Numbered from the stretch's first letter, positions 16,133-26,600 are shown. The stretch is DNA of 64,000 bases from Chitinophaga sp. YR627 (GCF_900114995.1 NZ_FOUX01000001.1:1054001-1118000); one strand, 5' to 3'. A program made the numbers and translations. Notes: generated from the letters alone by a model not told the origin.

Positions 16133-17050
16133 ATGGCAGACGTATTTCATCAGGGGGAAAGGGACATCCAAACCATGGTTGGGGAAGCGGAAATTGCCGA
16201 TCATAATAAGGCGATGATCGCAGGGTCGATTGCAAGGGGCGCGATCAATTTTGTAGAGAAACAGCCAATGGCTATCGTGAGTAGCCGGAATCAGGAACAG
16301 GAACTGTGGGCATCGATACTGATCGGTAATTTTGGGTTTGTAAAGGTACCAGACCCTGAGACTATTACTTTTGATACCCGGAAGCTTGTCAGTAATCCGG
16401 CGGATATCTTCTTTTCAAATATTGCACATGACAGTGAGATCGGCGGCCTGTTCATTGAACTGGATTCCCGTAAACGCCTGCGGGTGAATGGTACCGCCAG
16501 GCTGGAAAATTCAAAGATCGTATTGAGTGTGCAGGAGGCGTATCCAAACTGTCCGAAATATATACAGCGCAGGGTAATGGAGATGCCCGAATATTTTGAA
16601 AAAACGCAGTCCAGGTCTACCGAAGGGGTTACGTTGACCAATGCCATGATCAACTGGATGCAAAGCGCGGATACCTTTTTTGTGGCAAGCGCTGGTCAGG
16701 ATGGCCGCCTTGATGTGTCCCATAAAGGAGGGAACCCGGGTTTTATAGAAATAACGGAAGACGGTACCCTGAAGATTCCGGATTATCCAGGCAACAGCAT
16801 ATTCAACACTTTTGGAAACGTCCTTCAAAATCCCAGGGCTGGACTGTTATTTGTAGATTTTGAGAACCGGCAAACCTTACAGTTGACGGGAACAGCCAGC
16901 CTGCTTTTTGATCAGACATCAGAAAGCGATCTGCTAAAGACAAGAGGGACAGGCCGTTTTTGGTGTTTTCATCCCACACGCTGGATCCATACACTTGAAC
17001 ATCATCGTGTGGAATGGCAGTTTTTAGGATACTCTCCGTTTAATCCCTGA
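16133..17050 (+). CDS. Pyridoxamine 5'-phosphate oxidase-family (PPOX) FMN-binding protein
   Basis: 305 residues with two split-barrel-type halves: residues ~40-150 (PMAIVSSRNQEQELWASIL, GLFIELDSRKRLRVNGTARL) and ~170-290 (TFFVASAGQDGRLDVSHKGGNPGFIEI, AGLLFVDFENRQTLQLTGTASL). This is the PPOX-like domain that in many proteins is fused to a flavodoxin-reductase module and a C-terminal 2Fe-2S ferredoxin. Here a free 2Fe-2S ferredoxin gene follows after 72 bases and the reductase module is missing. The likely role is FMN- or heme-type redox chemistry on an unknown substrate. The first gene of a PPOX, ferredoxin, AraC set. Confidence 0.85.
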   Translation: MADVFHQGERDIQTMVGEAEIADHNKAMIAGSIARGAINFVEKQPMAIVSSRNQEQELWASILIGNFGFVKVPDPETITFDTRKLVSNPADIFFSNIAHDSEIGGLFIELDSRKRLRVNGTARLENSKIVLSVQEAYPNCPKYIQRRVMEMPEYFEKTQSRSTEGVTLTNAMINWMQSADTFFVASAGQDGRLDVSHKGGNPGFIEITEDGTLKIPDYPGNSIFNTFGNVLQNPRAGLLFVDFENRQTLQLTGTASLLFDQTSESDLLKTRGTGRFWCFHPTRWIHTLEHHRVEWQFLGYSPFNP

Positions 17051-17122
17051 TAGTGGTAGTGTCACCCTTTATGGAATTAAGCGGGCATGATAGTCCGGCG
17101 GTTTTAGTAATTTAGTAACAAT

Positions 17123-17422
17123 ATGATGGAACAAAATACAGCAAGCACCAATAATAGCGGGAAGAAAAGCTATACAATCACCTTGTCTAAATCCAATAAG
17201 CAGGTACTTTGGACTCAAAGTAAAGGTACAATACTGGAACTCTGCGAATCAGCGGGGCTGAGTCCGGATTATAATTGCAGAATGGGCACCTGTTCCACCT
17301 GTGAGTCAAAATTGATTAGTGGCGCTTTCACATATGATCCGGAGCCTTTTATGGAACCGGAGGAAGGTAATATACTGATCTGTTGTGCGATTCCGGCATC
17401 AGATATGGAGATTGAACTATAA
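17123..17422 (+). CDS. 2Fe-2S plant-type ferredoxin
   Basis: 99-residue electron carrier. The cluster motif C-x4-C-x2-C is visible in NCRMGTCSTCESKL with the fourth Cys in LICCAIP, the spacing of the chloroplast-type ferredoxin fold. It matches the C-terminal ferredoxin module of larger PPOX/flavohemoprotein-reductase fusions, including the SGAFTYDPEPFMEPEEGN segment, so it probably split from such a protein and works with the PPOX protein just upstream. Start at the first of two adjacent ATGs. The AraC gene begins 17 bases after its stop. Confidence 0.93.
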   Translation: MMEQNTASTNNSGKKSYTITLSKSNKQVLWTQSKGTILELCESAGLSPDYNCRMGTCSTCESKLISGAFTYDPEPFMEPEEGNILICCAIPASDMEIEL

Positions 17423-17439
17423 ATAAAACATACAGGCGA

Positions 17440-18321
17440 ATGTCAAATCAGACTGTTTACACGCTTCTTAATCAACAGAACGGAAACCTTTCGTTTAAGG
17501 TATTCGAATTTGATAATAACAGTTATTTTGATCACATTCAGCGTAATAACTACTTTACCATCATCATCGTCACGGGCGGAGAAGGTGTCGCAAAAGTAGA
17601 TTTCTGCGAATATACTTTTCAGGAAAACAGCCTGTTCGCTTTTTATCCTTACCAGCCTTTCCTGTTGCAGTCAAAAGGTGATCTGGTGGGTTATTGTATC
17701 CAGTTTCACCACGATTTTTTCTGCATCTACAGACATCACAAAGAGATTGCCACCAATGGTATTCTGTTTAATAACATCTACCAGCAACCGTTTATCTCAC
17801 TGGATGAAAATTCGAAAGCAACCATGCTCAACTTCATCAGAGAGATTATCGGTGAACTGAAAATTGATGCACTGAGAAGGGATGAAGTCATTGTTTCTTA
17901 TCTGAAAATATTCCTGGTGATCGCCACCCGTATAAAACTGGAACAGCAATCCGTGCAGGAAACGGAGGCCGTTAATGCCAAACAGTTGCTGATCGTGCAA
18001 AATTTAAGAAATGCCATCGAAGACAATTTCAGAGAGAAACATGCACCAAGTGATTATGCAGATCTATTACACCTGACCCCACCTGTATTGTCCAGGATTG
18101 CCAAGACCCATTTCAGGAAACCGCTTTCAGAACTGATCTCTGAGCGTATCATTATAGAAGCTAAAAGAGAACTATACCTGACGCCTAAGACGATCAAAGA
18201 AATCGCGTATGAGCTCGGCTACGAAGACGAATATTATTTTAGCAGATTTTTCAAGAGCAAAACAGATATCTCCCCACAGTCTTACAGGGAAACCGTAGGT
18301 TTCAACCGGCTGACGGGTTGA
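17440..18321 (+). CDS. AraC family transcriptional regulator
   Basis: 293 residues. The N-terminal cupin-like sensor (FTIIIVTGGEGVAKVDFCEYTFQENSLFAFYPYQPFLL, shown here by its ends only: FTIIIVTGGEG and LFAFYPYQPF) senses a small ligand. The C-terminal ~100 residues are the AraC double HTH (PSDYADLLHLTPPVLSRIAK; TIKEIAYELGYEDEYYFSRF). It begins 17 bases after the ferredoxin gene and is probably co-transcribed with PPOX and ferredoxin, so local autoregulation is plausible. A second AraC gene follows 83 bases later. Confidence 0.92.
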   Translation: MSNQTVYTLLNQQNGNLSFKVFEFDNNSYFDHIQRNNYFTIIIVTGGEGVAKVDFCEYTFQENSLFAFYPYQPFLLQSKGDLVGYCIQFHHDFFCIYRHHKEIATNGILFNNIYQQPFISLDENSKATMLNFIREIIGELKIDALRRDEVIVSYLKIFLVIATRIKLEQQSVQETEAVNAKQLLIVQNLRNAIEDNFREKHAPSDYADLLHLTPPVLSRIAKTHFRKPLSELISERIIIEAKRELYLTPKTIKEIAYELGYEDEYYFSRFFKSKTDISPQSYRETVGFNRLTG

Positions 18322-18404
18322 GCCGTAGATGCCGCTGAAATCCGCAGATACCATTTTTGCATTACTTTAAGTGATAGCTTTGCAGAAACAGGAAGGGATT
18401 CTAC

Positions 18405-19286
18405 ATGGAAGAAACAATAGGATTACTGGACAAGATAAGGCATCACGATAAATTGTCGATCGCGCTGAATGAGAATTGTGCGATACCATTGCCTGATGAC
18501 GTAATGCAGATACTACTCAAACCGCATCGTCTTTCTTTTTATTATTTTCAATACATTGAAAGCGGAGCGGCCACCTTTATTGCTGACCTGCAGCAATTCG
18601 AGGTGGGCGACGGTGAACTGGCCTTTGGCCTGCCCAACCAGATTATCACCAAGCTGCCTTATGATAAAAACCAGCGGCAGTATGCGCTTTCTTTTGACGA
18701 GGATACGCTGAGACTGCTACCTGGTACCTATCAGTTCCTGGTCAATCCTTTTAATGTTAATTCTATTTCCTTCGACCCTGCCACACAGCAACGGGTGAAA
18801 AATCTGCTTTCCGGCTTGTTTCAGCTGCTGCACGCTCCCGGCAGACAGCGAAAGGTAGAGGTCATACTGGCACATTTACATACCGTACTGACCGAGTTTA
18901 ATACCGCTTATTTTGAGCAATACAAAGTTCCGGAAGTGGTGCCAGGTGCCAAGCTGTCAAAGTATATCGCTTTTAAACTGGCAGTCGAAGAAAATCTGAC
19001 CGAGCAGCATGATGTACAAAGCATTGCAGAGCAATTAGCGCTGACGTCTAATACCCTCTATGGGATCGTGAAAGAATTTGGTGGTGTTTCTCCGAAAGAG
19101 TGGATCACCAACCGCCTGATGCTGGAAGCACAACGGAAATTACAATACTCCACCTTGTCAGTGAAAGAACTGGCTTATGAACTGGGATTCAATGACCCCG
19201 GTTACTTCTCCCGTCTTTTTAAAAAGAGTACAGGTAAGAGTGTCAGTCGCTATCTGGCTGACTTGAAGGATTTGTCCCACGATTAA
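18405..19286 (+). CDS. AraC family transcriptional regulator
   Basis: 293 residues. A cupin-like N-terminal half (LSFYYFQYIESGAATFIA, FEVGDGELAFGLPNQI) is followed by a C-terminal double HTH (DVQSIAEQLALTSNTLYGIV and SVKELAYELGFNDPGYFSRLFKK, given by its first and last parts). It precedes the SDR gene by 66 bases in the same direction; regulator plus SDR pairs recur in this window (41359, 60052), so the SDR is its likely target. It has the same length as the AraC protein just upstream and the same layout, but the sequences differ clearly. Confidence 0.92.
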   Translation: MEETIGLLDKIRHHDKLSIALNENCAIPLPDDVMQILLKPHRLSFYYFQYIESGAATFIADLQQFEVGDGELAFGLPNQIITKLPYDKNQRQYALSFDEDTLRLLPGTYQFLVNPFNVNSISFDPATQQRVKNLLSGLFQLLHAPGRQRKVEVILAHLHTVLTEFNTAYFEQYKVPEVVPGAKLSKYIAFKLAVEENLTEQHDVQSIAEQLALTSNTLYGIVKEFGGVSPKEWITNRLMLEAQRKLQYSTLSVKELAYELGFNDPGYFSRLFKKSTGKSVSRYLADLKDLSHD

Positions 19287-19352
19287 AATGATTTGTCCCT
19301 ATCGTCCTTTTTTCTGCTGACTACCTTCGTTGCATCAACAAATGAAAATAAA

Positions 19353-20090
19353 ATGAAGTCAGCATTAGTCACAGGCGCCAACAAAGGTATTGGCCTTGAA
19401 GTGGCCAGGATACTCGCACAGAAAGGTTTTTTCGTTTACTTAGGTAGCCGCACACTGGAAAATGGATTGTCCGCAGTTGAAAAACTACGCGCTGCAGGAA
19501 TAAATAATATAGCAGCAATACAATTGGATGTGACCAGTCAGGCATCTGTTGATGCGGCACGGAAAGAGATCGGTGAGAAAACCGATGTACTGGATGTGCT
19601 GGTCAATAATGCAGGTATTGCCGGTGGATTTGAGCAATCTGCGCTTACATCGGCCGCGGACCAATACCAGGCAGTGTATGATACCAATTTGTTCGGTGTT
19701 GTGAGAACGACGCAGGCATTTATTGACCTGCTGAAAAAATCACCGGAACCAAGGATCGTGAATGTAAGTACCGCTATGGCATCCCTGTCGATGGCAGCAG
19801 ATATTCATAATAGCAACTACCCGAAACGCTATGTCATTTACCAGTCTTCCAAAGCCGCACTGAATATGTACACCGTGCAGTTAGCCTATGAATTGCGCGA
19901 TACAGCGTTTAAGGTGAATGCCGTTTGTCCGGGATGGACGAAAACTGATTTTACCATGCAACAGGGTACCAGTACGCCGGAAGAAGCGGGTGCACGTATT
20001 GCTAAATATGCACTGATCGGTGCAGATGGTCCGACCGCGAAATATATCAGTGAAGAATATTTCCCGGAACCGGCGAATTGTCCGTGGTAA
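19353..20090 (+). CDS. Short-chain dehydrogenase/reductase (carbonyl-reductase-like)
   Basis: 245-residue classical SDR that reduces or oxidises an alcohol/carbonyl pair with NAD(P)H. Cofactor motif TGANKGIG at residues 7-14, NNAG at about residue 88, catalytic Ser in VNVSTAMASL and Tyr-x-x-x-Lys in YQSSKAAL. The sequence ALVTGANKGIGLEVARIL is of the carbonyl-reductase-like type. The frame is open from 19293 but family homology and a TACCTTCG element (19322-19329) upstream favour ATG 19353. Convergent with the GH127 gene across a strong terminator. Confidence 0.92.
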   Translation: MKSALVTGANKGIGLEVARILAQKGFFVYLGSRTLENGLSAVEKLRAAGINNIAAIQLDVTSQASVDAARKEIGEKTDVLDVLVNNAGIAGGFEQSALTSAADQYQAVYDTNLFGVVRTTQAFIDLLKKSPEPRIVNVSTAMASLSMAADIHNSNYPKRYVIYQSSKAALNMYTVQLAYELRDTAFKVNAVCPGWTKTDFTMQQGTSTPEEAGARIAKYALIGADGPTAKYISEEYFPEPANCPW

Positions 20091-20124
20091 AGCTTTGGCA
20101 GAAAGAATCGCTTACTAACTTATT

Positions 20125-20160
20125 CAAAAGGCTTCAACTATTTATAGCTGAAGCCTTTTG
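20125..20160. terminator. Bidirectional rho-independent terminator
   Basis: 12-pair stem CAAAAGGCTTCA/TGAAGCCTTTTG (20125-20136 with 20149-20160), 12-base loop, with A/T runs on both sides; between the convergent SDR (+) and GH127 gene (-). Confidence 0.85.
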
Positions 20161-20183
20161 AGTGGAAATAATATATCGGAATA

Positions 20184-23100
20184 CTATTTTAACTGCACAT
20201 CCAGGTAAACAGAATGACGTCCATATGTCTCATAAAACGGTTTAAACACGATGTCGTCAATCATAAATTGTAATTGCTGCGGATCACCTTTAATAGACTT
20301 GCTGATATCATCGGCATTAAGGGTTATTTTGCGCCAGTCCTTTCTTGCCTCCGGTTCCTGTGCCGCCAGCAGGATCGGCCCGTAAAACAGACTTGCAATA
20401 TTCTGCTGATCCATAACAGGGTCGAGGTGGAACTGGAAAGGCATTTTTAGCTCCAGTACGTCGCCATCTTTCCAGTTACGGCTTATGGTCAGGTATGTGC
20501 CCGGTTTAGCAGAAAGCGCCTGCTCTTTACCGTTGATCTTTACAAAGAATCCTTTTGTCGCCCAACCTGGCACCCTTACATTGATATCAAATCTTCCATT
20601 GCCGCTGATGGTAAGACGGGTATAGTCTTCCTTAGGGAAGTCTGTTGTCTGTTCTATTGTTACATTCCGCTCTGTCCATTGTAAGGTGGAAGGAATATAG
20701 AGATTCACATAAAGTGCCTGGTCATCTCTGCTTTTGAAATAGATGGTGTTCTGCAATTTGGTATTGCTCTCGATAGCAGTACCGTTACAACAAGTAAAAC
20801 CTGTCATATCCGGATTGCCAAACTGTTTGATCGCACCCGGCCGGAGCGGCACATGGTAAGTATTGGCAGGATTATCTTTTGCAACAGAAGCAAGAATATG
20901 GTTGTACAATGCCCGCTCGTAATAGTCCATGAATTCAGCCCGTTGATCAAAGAGGAACAGGTCACTGGTCAGCTTCAGCATATTGTAAGTTGCACAGGTT
21001 TCGTTTTGTCCGCCGGAAGAGAAGCCGTTTTCATACAGGGTAGCCGGCTGACTGATAAAGCATTCCGCGTTAGCGGGATTACGTGCACCTGCAACACCTC
21101 CGATGCTGTACATATAATCATTGACTGCCTTGTACCAGAAGTTATCTGCTATCTTATAGTATTCCGGATTATTTGATGCGCGGTACATTTCGATGCTTCC
21201 TACGATCTGTGGGATATGCTGATTGGCATGTAATCCACGGAAAATATCTACATTTCTGGCAAGTCCATGCGAATGTGCAGTATCTCCAAAGAACACCCTG
21301 ATATTGTCAAACAACTGTGCCGTCTGCAGATATTGCTGCTTGCCGGTAATCAGGTAAAGACGCGCCATCGCTTCATTCATCCCACCAAACTCACCTGCGA
21401 TATAAGTATTCCACATCTTTATCAGCGTATCCTGTGGTACATGACTTAAACGCGCGTATACCCAGTCGCCCATACCACTGGCGATGGCCAGCGCTTTTTT
21501 ATTACCGCTCACTTCATACACATCCATCAGGCCAGCCAGGATCTTATGCAACGTGTAATAGGGCGCCCAGATCTGGTTCTTTTGTCCGCCATACTTAGCG
21601 CCTTTCTCCAGCATAATAAACTGATCCGGAGGATAAGCACTGATGAATCCTTTACCCCAGTTCCAGTAATCATTGCGGATGCCTTCATTGCTCAGATCTG
21701 AATCATACCCCGATTTCCCCGGACCATAAGGTACCGCAACAGGATCGGATACGGCTGCACCACCTGTTGTTGCAGGATTGCCGGATAATTGGGATAGATC
21801 ATAGAGGGTGTTGACCATATATTCCATTTTCTGCGCGAAATTCGCCTGCAGGGTTTTGTCATATCCGGTACTGGCATAGGCTTGCGCAATAGCAGTCAGA
21901 TAGTGTCCTGTTGCATGCCCTCTTAACTTGGTATCCTGACTGTCCCATACATCCAGCGGCCTGGCGCCTTCAGGCTGCTTTTGACCAAAAGCATGGCGAA
22001 ACATATAAAGAAATGAATTCGGATCAGTAATGGCTAAAGTTCGGATAAACTTATCGCGGTTTTCGACAAACCGGGTCTCATGACCATCCGCATCATTTTC
22101 CAGGGAAACCTGTCCCAGTTTAAACGGCGCCAGTTTTAAAGTGGCGGTAGGGGATTGCGTATCCTTTTTTACGGTAATAACTGCCTTTGGCTGAAAATTA
22201 GTTCCCGGTACACGTCCCGTAAGCGTATATTGGCCGGGTTGTAACACGGCACTGTTGTCAACAGGCGAAGGCCAGATCACACGTACCTGCGGCCCTTTCC
22301 TGTTATGCTGATAAGTACCCGCTACATAAGCAGGCAGGCGGGGTAAATTTCCTACAGCGGTTTCCACTTTTACATCAGCTACACGCACCAGATAAGCATT
22401 ATATAATTGTGCTGCCGTTGCCGGAAAATGAGGAAGATCATCCTCCTGTTTGCCCGTAGTATTGACAACGCCCTCATTAATACCCCGGCGTGAATTGTTA
22501 TAAATACCCGCCACCTGTCTATTAGTCAATGCGACACGATATATACGAAAATCATGGATCAGGGCGTTCAGATTCGGATCGCCGGTTAGCAGCGACTTCC
22601 CGATATAAAGCTGCTTTTTCCCGCCTGTCTGCTGACTGAATAAGGTCATTACCTCTGAAGGGATATCGTTTGCCTCACCCACCTGCTTACTATCCACATA
22701 GGCGATCATCGCTTTTGAAGGGATATCTATTACAATGACCAGATGCACCCATTTATTCGTGGCGATGGCGGGAGCCGCCACGGTGGTCTGACTGCTTTTA
22801 TCCGCTGTTATAACTGCCTGATAACCTTCCTGCGTACCTGTTCCTGTAGGTGCTGCAAAAAAATGCTGACCGGCATCCTTTCCGAAATCAAAGAAACGCT
22901 GACCAGCCTGGCCGGAGCGCAGGTATATCCATCCTGATATGCTGAGTGATTCTATATCTGATAATGCTTCACCGGGAAGTGTAAGGAAAGCATTGTTATT
23001 ACCGGAAAGTGATAAGACCTTTCCAAACCGGTCGTCATTAACAAAAGTTATTTCATTAGCGGGAGATTTGGCATGCAGGTTATTGCGCGACCAGTCCCTG

Positions 23101-23252
23101 AGATCTCCGTTAAAAACATAACGTGCTATCATACCCGTCTCACCGATTCCATCCAGTATCTGATCTCCATTTTGCGCCTGAGCGGTATGAATACCCTGGG
23201 TCCAGACGGCCATAAAAAAGATGACATGTACGAGTCTTTTGTACAATTTCAT
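20184..23252 (-). CDS. Secreted GH127-type beta-L-arabinofuranosidase with LamG-like domain
   Basis: 1022 residues from ATG 23252; the frame opens at 23273 but the signal peptide (MKLYKRLVHVIFFMAVWTQG, cleaved after AQA) reads best from the second ATG. Order: LamG/concanavalin-like domain (~residues 35-245), an Ig-like linker, then the GH127 (DUF1680) domain from ~residue 370 to the end. The zinc-thiolate site known for Bifidobacterium HypBA1 (Glu, Cys, Cys-Cys) is seen as NETCATYNMLKL (about residue 750) and GFTCCNGTAIES (about residue 820). GH127 enzymes release beta-L-arabinofuranose from plant glycans and hydroxyproline-linked sugars. It stands alone, with no SusCD pair beside it. Confidence 0.9.
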   Translation of the reverse strand: MKLYKRLVHVIFFMAVWTQGIHTAQAQNGDQILDGIGETGMIARYVFNGDLRDWSRNNLHAKSPANEITFVNDDRFGKVLSLSGNNNAFLTLPGEALSDIESLSISGWIYLRSGQAGQRFFDFGKDAGQHFFAAPTGTGTQEGYQAVITADKSSQTTVAAPAIATNKWVHLVIVIDIPSKAMIAYVDSKQVGEANDIPSEVMTLFSQQTGGKKQLYIGKSLLTGDPNLNALIHDFRIYRVALTNRQVAGIYNNSRRGINEGVVNTTGKQEDDLPHFPATAAQLYNAYLVRVADVKVETAVGNLPRLPAYVAGTYQHNRKGPQVRVIWPSPVDNSAVLQPGQYTLTGRVPGTNFQPKAVITVKKDTQSPTATLKLAPFKLGQVSLENDADGHETRFVENRDKFIRTLAITDPNSFLYMFRHAFGQKQPEGARPLDVWDSQDTKLRGHATGHYLTAIAQAYASTGYDKTLQANFAQKMEYMVNTLYDLSQLSGNPATTGGAAVSDPVAVPYGPGKSGYDSDLSNEGIRNDYWNWGKGFISAYPPDQFIMLEKGAKYGGQKNQIWAPYYTLHKILAGLMDVYEVSGNKKALAIASGMGDWVYARLSHVPQDTLIKMWNTYIAGEFGGMNEAMARLYLITGKQQYLQTAQLFDNIRVFFGDTAHSHGLARNVDIFRGLHANQHIPQIVGSIEMYRASNNPEYYKIADNFWYKAVNDYMYSIGGVAGARNPANAECFISQPATLYENGFSSGGQNETCATYNMLKLTSDLFLFDQRAEFMDYYERALYNHILASVAKDNPANTYHVPLRPGAIKQFGNPDMTGFTCCNGTAIESNTKLQNTIYFKSRDDQALYVNLYIPSTLQWTERNVTIEQTTDFPKEDYTRLTISGNGRFDINVRVPGWATKGFFVKINGKEQALSAKPGTYLTISRNWKDGDVLELKMPFQFHLDPVMDQQNIASLFYGPILLAAQEPEARKDWRKITLNADDISKSIKGDPQQLQFMIDDIVFKPFYETYGRHSVYLDVQLK

Positions 23253-23334
23253 ATAATCATAAATTTCCATCAATAACAGTATGTTTATCTATTGGTCAGA
23301 CAAGTCTCTACCTTAGACAAGTACGGAATGTCCC

Positions 23335-23415
23335 ATTACACCGGCATTATACCGTGATTAGGCCGCTGGTTGTACGCTTGTGAGCGTACAACCAGCGGTA
23401 TAATACTGGTGTAAT
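23335..23415. repeat. Long imperfect inverted repeat in the GH127-Tc intergenic region
   Basis: Inner arms CCGCTGGTTGTACGCT (23363-23378) and its exact complement (23383-23398) form a 16-pair stem with loop TGTG. Outer arms of 17 bases (starting ATTACACC, ending GGTGTAAT) pair with two mismatches, with an 11-base bulge on the left only. This lies in a 430-base gap between the GH127 start (23252) and the end of the Tc operon (23683). It has no T tract. The rest of the gap holds the Tc terminator and AT-rich sequence upstream of the GH127 gene, with no ORF I would support. Confidence 0.6.
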
Positions 23416-23612
23416 AACGGTATACAGCGAACATCCGGCTTATGTCCGGACGATATTATCCTTTATTCACCATTTTGTAATTCGCTATGAAGCTATAAAG
23501 AATAGCCGCGTTCCTATATGTATATTTTAGCTGATAATTAAACGATTTTAACAAGTATCCGGTAAATACTGACTATGCTGGTACAGGTTTCCTGTTTCCG
23601 CATGCCGGCGCA

Positions 23613-23648
23613 TAAAAAAACGCTTCAGAGACTTCGCCCTGAAGCGTT
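23613..23648 (-). terminator. Rho-independent terminator of the Tc toxin operon
   Basis: On the minus strand, stem AACGCTTCAG/CTGAAGCGTT (23619-23628 with 23639-23648), 10-base loop, then a run of T (A7 at 23614-23620 on the plus strand). 35 bases after the tcA stop. Confidence 0.88.
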
Positions 23649-23682
23649 CTTACTGTTTAACTGTTATCTCTGAAAGCTGTTA

Positions 23683-26600
23683 TTATGGGAACTGGTATTT
23701 TACGATCATCATCAGTTCTTCCATGTCATTCATCAAAGCCGGCGTTGCTGCGAGCGTAAATGCGGTATCGAGTTCAATGGCCATTGTCTCATTCAGGAAT
23801 ACCGACCATTCAGGTTTTGGATTCAGGGTCAGTGCGGCGCCATCGATCGTAACACTCACAAGGGCAGGAGTGTTTTTAAACCTTGCCAGCAGGATCACCT
23901 TATCAATTTCGGCAGCGAATGCCTGCAAGAAATAAGGAAGTCTGGTCTTCGCGATCTGCATACTGACCGTACCGTTTTTCTTCAACAGGTTCCATTCGTC
24001 CGGCATGTCATAGCGGAGATTAAGCGCCAGGTGAAGACCTGTTTCACTCAGCTGCTGACCGATCTCCGCCAGCTTGTCTTTCAAGGTATTCGATGCCAGC
24101 GTTTTTAATGTACTGCCGCCTTCACGGGCAGTGTATTTGAGATGGATGATCACATCTGCAATAGTGTTGTAATCGAAGAGCCGTACGCCCGTTGGCAGCT
24201 CCAGCCGCCAGGTACTGATAGCACCGGTATATTCGAATGGCAGATAGCGTTCATCACGGAAGTTCAGTTCAAAGAGGCCGCTGTCATTCTGGGCGTTACT
24301 GGTAGCGATGGATTGAATCGTACCGATATTATACACAAAACGGTCATCATTTCCAGGTACTTCTTCGTACGCTGTCTTATCATCTGTAAAACCAACTGCC
24401 TTGGCGGTATTCTTACGATACCGGTTGTTGATCAATGATAGTTTCGCACTAACCGATGTGTATGGACCTGCAATACATGGGAGCGTAATACTGACCGTTT
24501 TTATACGGCGGAAGTAGTGGCCGGGATGATCCATATCAAAGAGGGCTTCCGGTACCTGGAAGTCACAGACGCCGGTGGCACGTAATCTGACAAGGGCCAG
24601 CGGATCAAGCATAGAGAGCGAGATGTGTTTAGTCACCTCGTATTCCCGTTTGTTAGTGTCCAGGTAACTGGCTTCCATCCGTTTCAGGTCGTAGAACAGC
24701 TGGTCGGCTGTCTGCAAACCTTTCTTGAGATTATCCCAGTAGCCGAATTGCAGGAAGGTATCTGTACTGCCCAGTTCATGCTGATAGCAGCGCTCTGTCT
24801 TTTTGGATACATCATATGCCAGTTTGTAGGCTTTGAAGTAAACAGCGCTGATCTTGCCGATCATCCATTGGTAAAGGTCTTTATTGGTGAACTTATCCTG
24901 CATGAATTCATCGGTCTTCTGGTTGTTGTCGATCTGCTGTTCCTGTGTTTTAATGTCTGCTTCAGTGATCTCTACCCTGAGTTCTGCAGCGGTGATTTGT
25001 TGGTCGATCTGCTTTATTTCCAGTTTAGCCAGTCTTTCCTGTAGTTTCCAGTCATCGAAACGTCTGTCAAATCCACCCAGGATAGAAGCTCTGTTGGCCT
25101 CATAACAGGCCACACCGCTCAGGATATTCAATACGCCTGTCGCCGCATTGGCTGCCGCAGCCAGGAAGGTACCACCAAAGGTCACATCTACTGCCGGTGA
25201 GCCACCAAATCCATGTCCGCCCAGACTAAAGTCAGGTATCAGTCCCAATACAGCGCCTGTGGCCTGTACGATCTGCGCCGTCATCTGGAAGTCGTGGGCT
25301 TCAGACAGCTTATCAAGGTTCAGCTGTTCACTGGCAGAGATCCGCTCGATGGCTGTGAAGTAAGCATCCCGTTCCTCCGTAATGGCTTTGGTACGGTTAA
25401 GTACTTCTATCTGTTGTCTGGCTTCTTTCAGCTGTACCTTTTTCATGTCCAGCATACTCTTAAGCAGTTTCGCCTCCAGGTCATTCCGCAGTAATGCCAG
25501 TGCTTCGGCATCTTTTTTCTCCAGTGCCTGTAAGAGTGCGTTGCCTAATCCGCGGACTTCCTGGATCAGTTCCGTCGCTTTCTGCGACATGATATTAAAG
25601 CGATAGTTGGGTAAAGGAGCATTCAGTCCCGCTATGATACTCGATAGATCAAGACCGGCCGCAGCTGCACGTACCAGCATCCCCGGATCAATAGGAGGAG
25701 CAAAGAGTGCCAGCACTCTTTCGACACCGTCTATATTCTGGGAGTTACGGATCTTGAAAAGCCGGTCTTCGATCACATCCCACCAGGCCAGCATCTGATC
25801 ATTCGGAGGCACACAGAAATAAAGACTGGACATCGTGATCGGTGGTGGCGGTAGTTCATCGCCGCCATGTGGTAGTACGGAAAGGTCCGGCAACAGATTC
25901 TCAAATTCCAGTAATGCATTGCCGAAGGCATCCAGTTTTGGTTCCAGCTGATTGTAGGTTTCGTAAGGTACCTTCACCGCTGGTGGAATGATACGTGGTT
26001 TAGGTCCCAGTAATTTATCCGCCAGGATGTACATCTGTGTCGCCTGGGTGATGGCTTCCATTGTATCCTGCCGGAAGAGGTTATCTCCCCATTGCACCAG
26101 GTTATCGATGTATTTCATCAGCGTCGCCTTCTGATAAGCTACCGGTCTGAAACGCGCTACGACATGCGGCATAAACGGTTTTGTACGCCACTGATCAATG
26201 GCAAACTCCAGTTCCTTGATTTCAGGAGTGCCGGGAGTTGCTATTTTAGTCAGCAGGTTGTCTATGCGCTGTTCCAGGTATTCTGGTGACAGACGTTGAT
26301 AGAACGGTTTGGTTACCCAGTATTTCTGCGGAGGATTCCCTTCAAGCGCACCTGTAGGATTGAAGATATAATGGAACCATACCAGGGCTTCTTCAAAACG
26401 CTGGTCTCTGCTCAGGCGTGTAGCCAGCATCATCGGCGTGTGATAGAAAAGTTCCCAGTTATAACTGCTGTAACTACCATCACTGTCGAAGTCTATGTCT
26501 TCTATCGGCAGCGGACCAGGCACCAGTGTACCGGGTTGGTAATAGGTAGCAAAATTGAAATTAGTAACGGTTAGTTGTGTCTCTCGCTTCATCAATGCAG

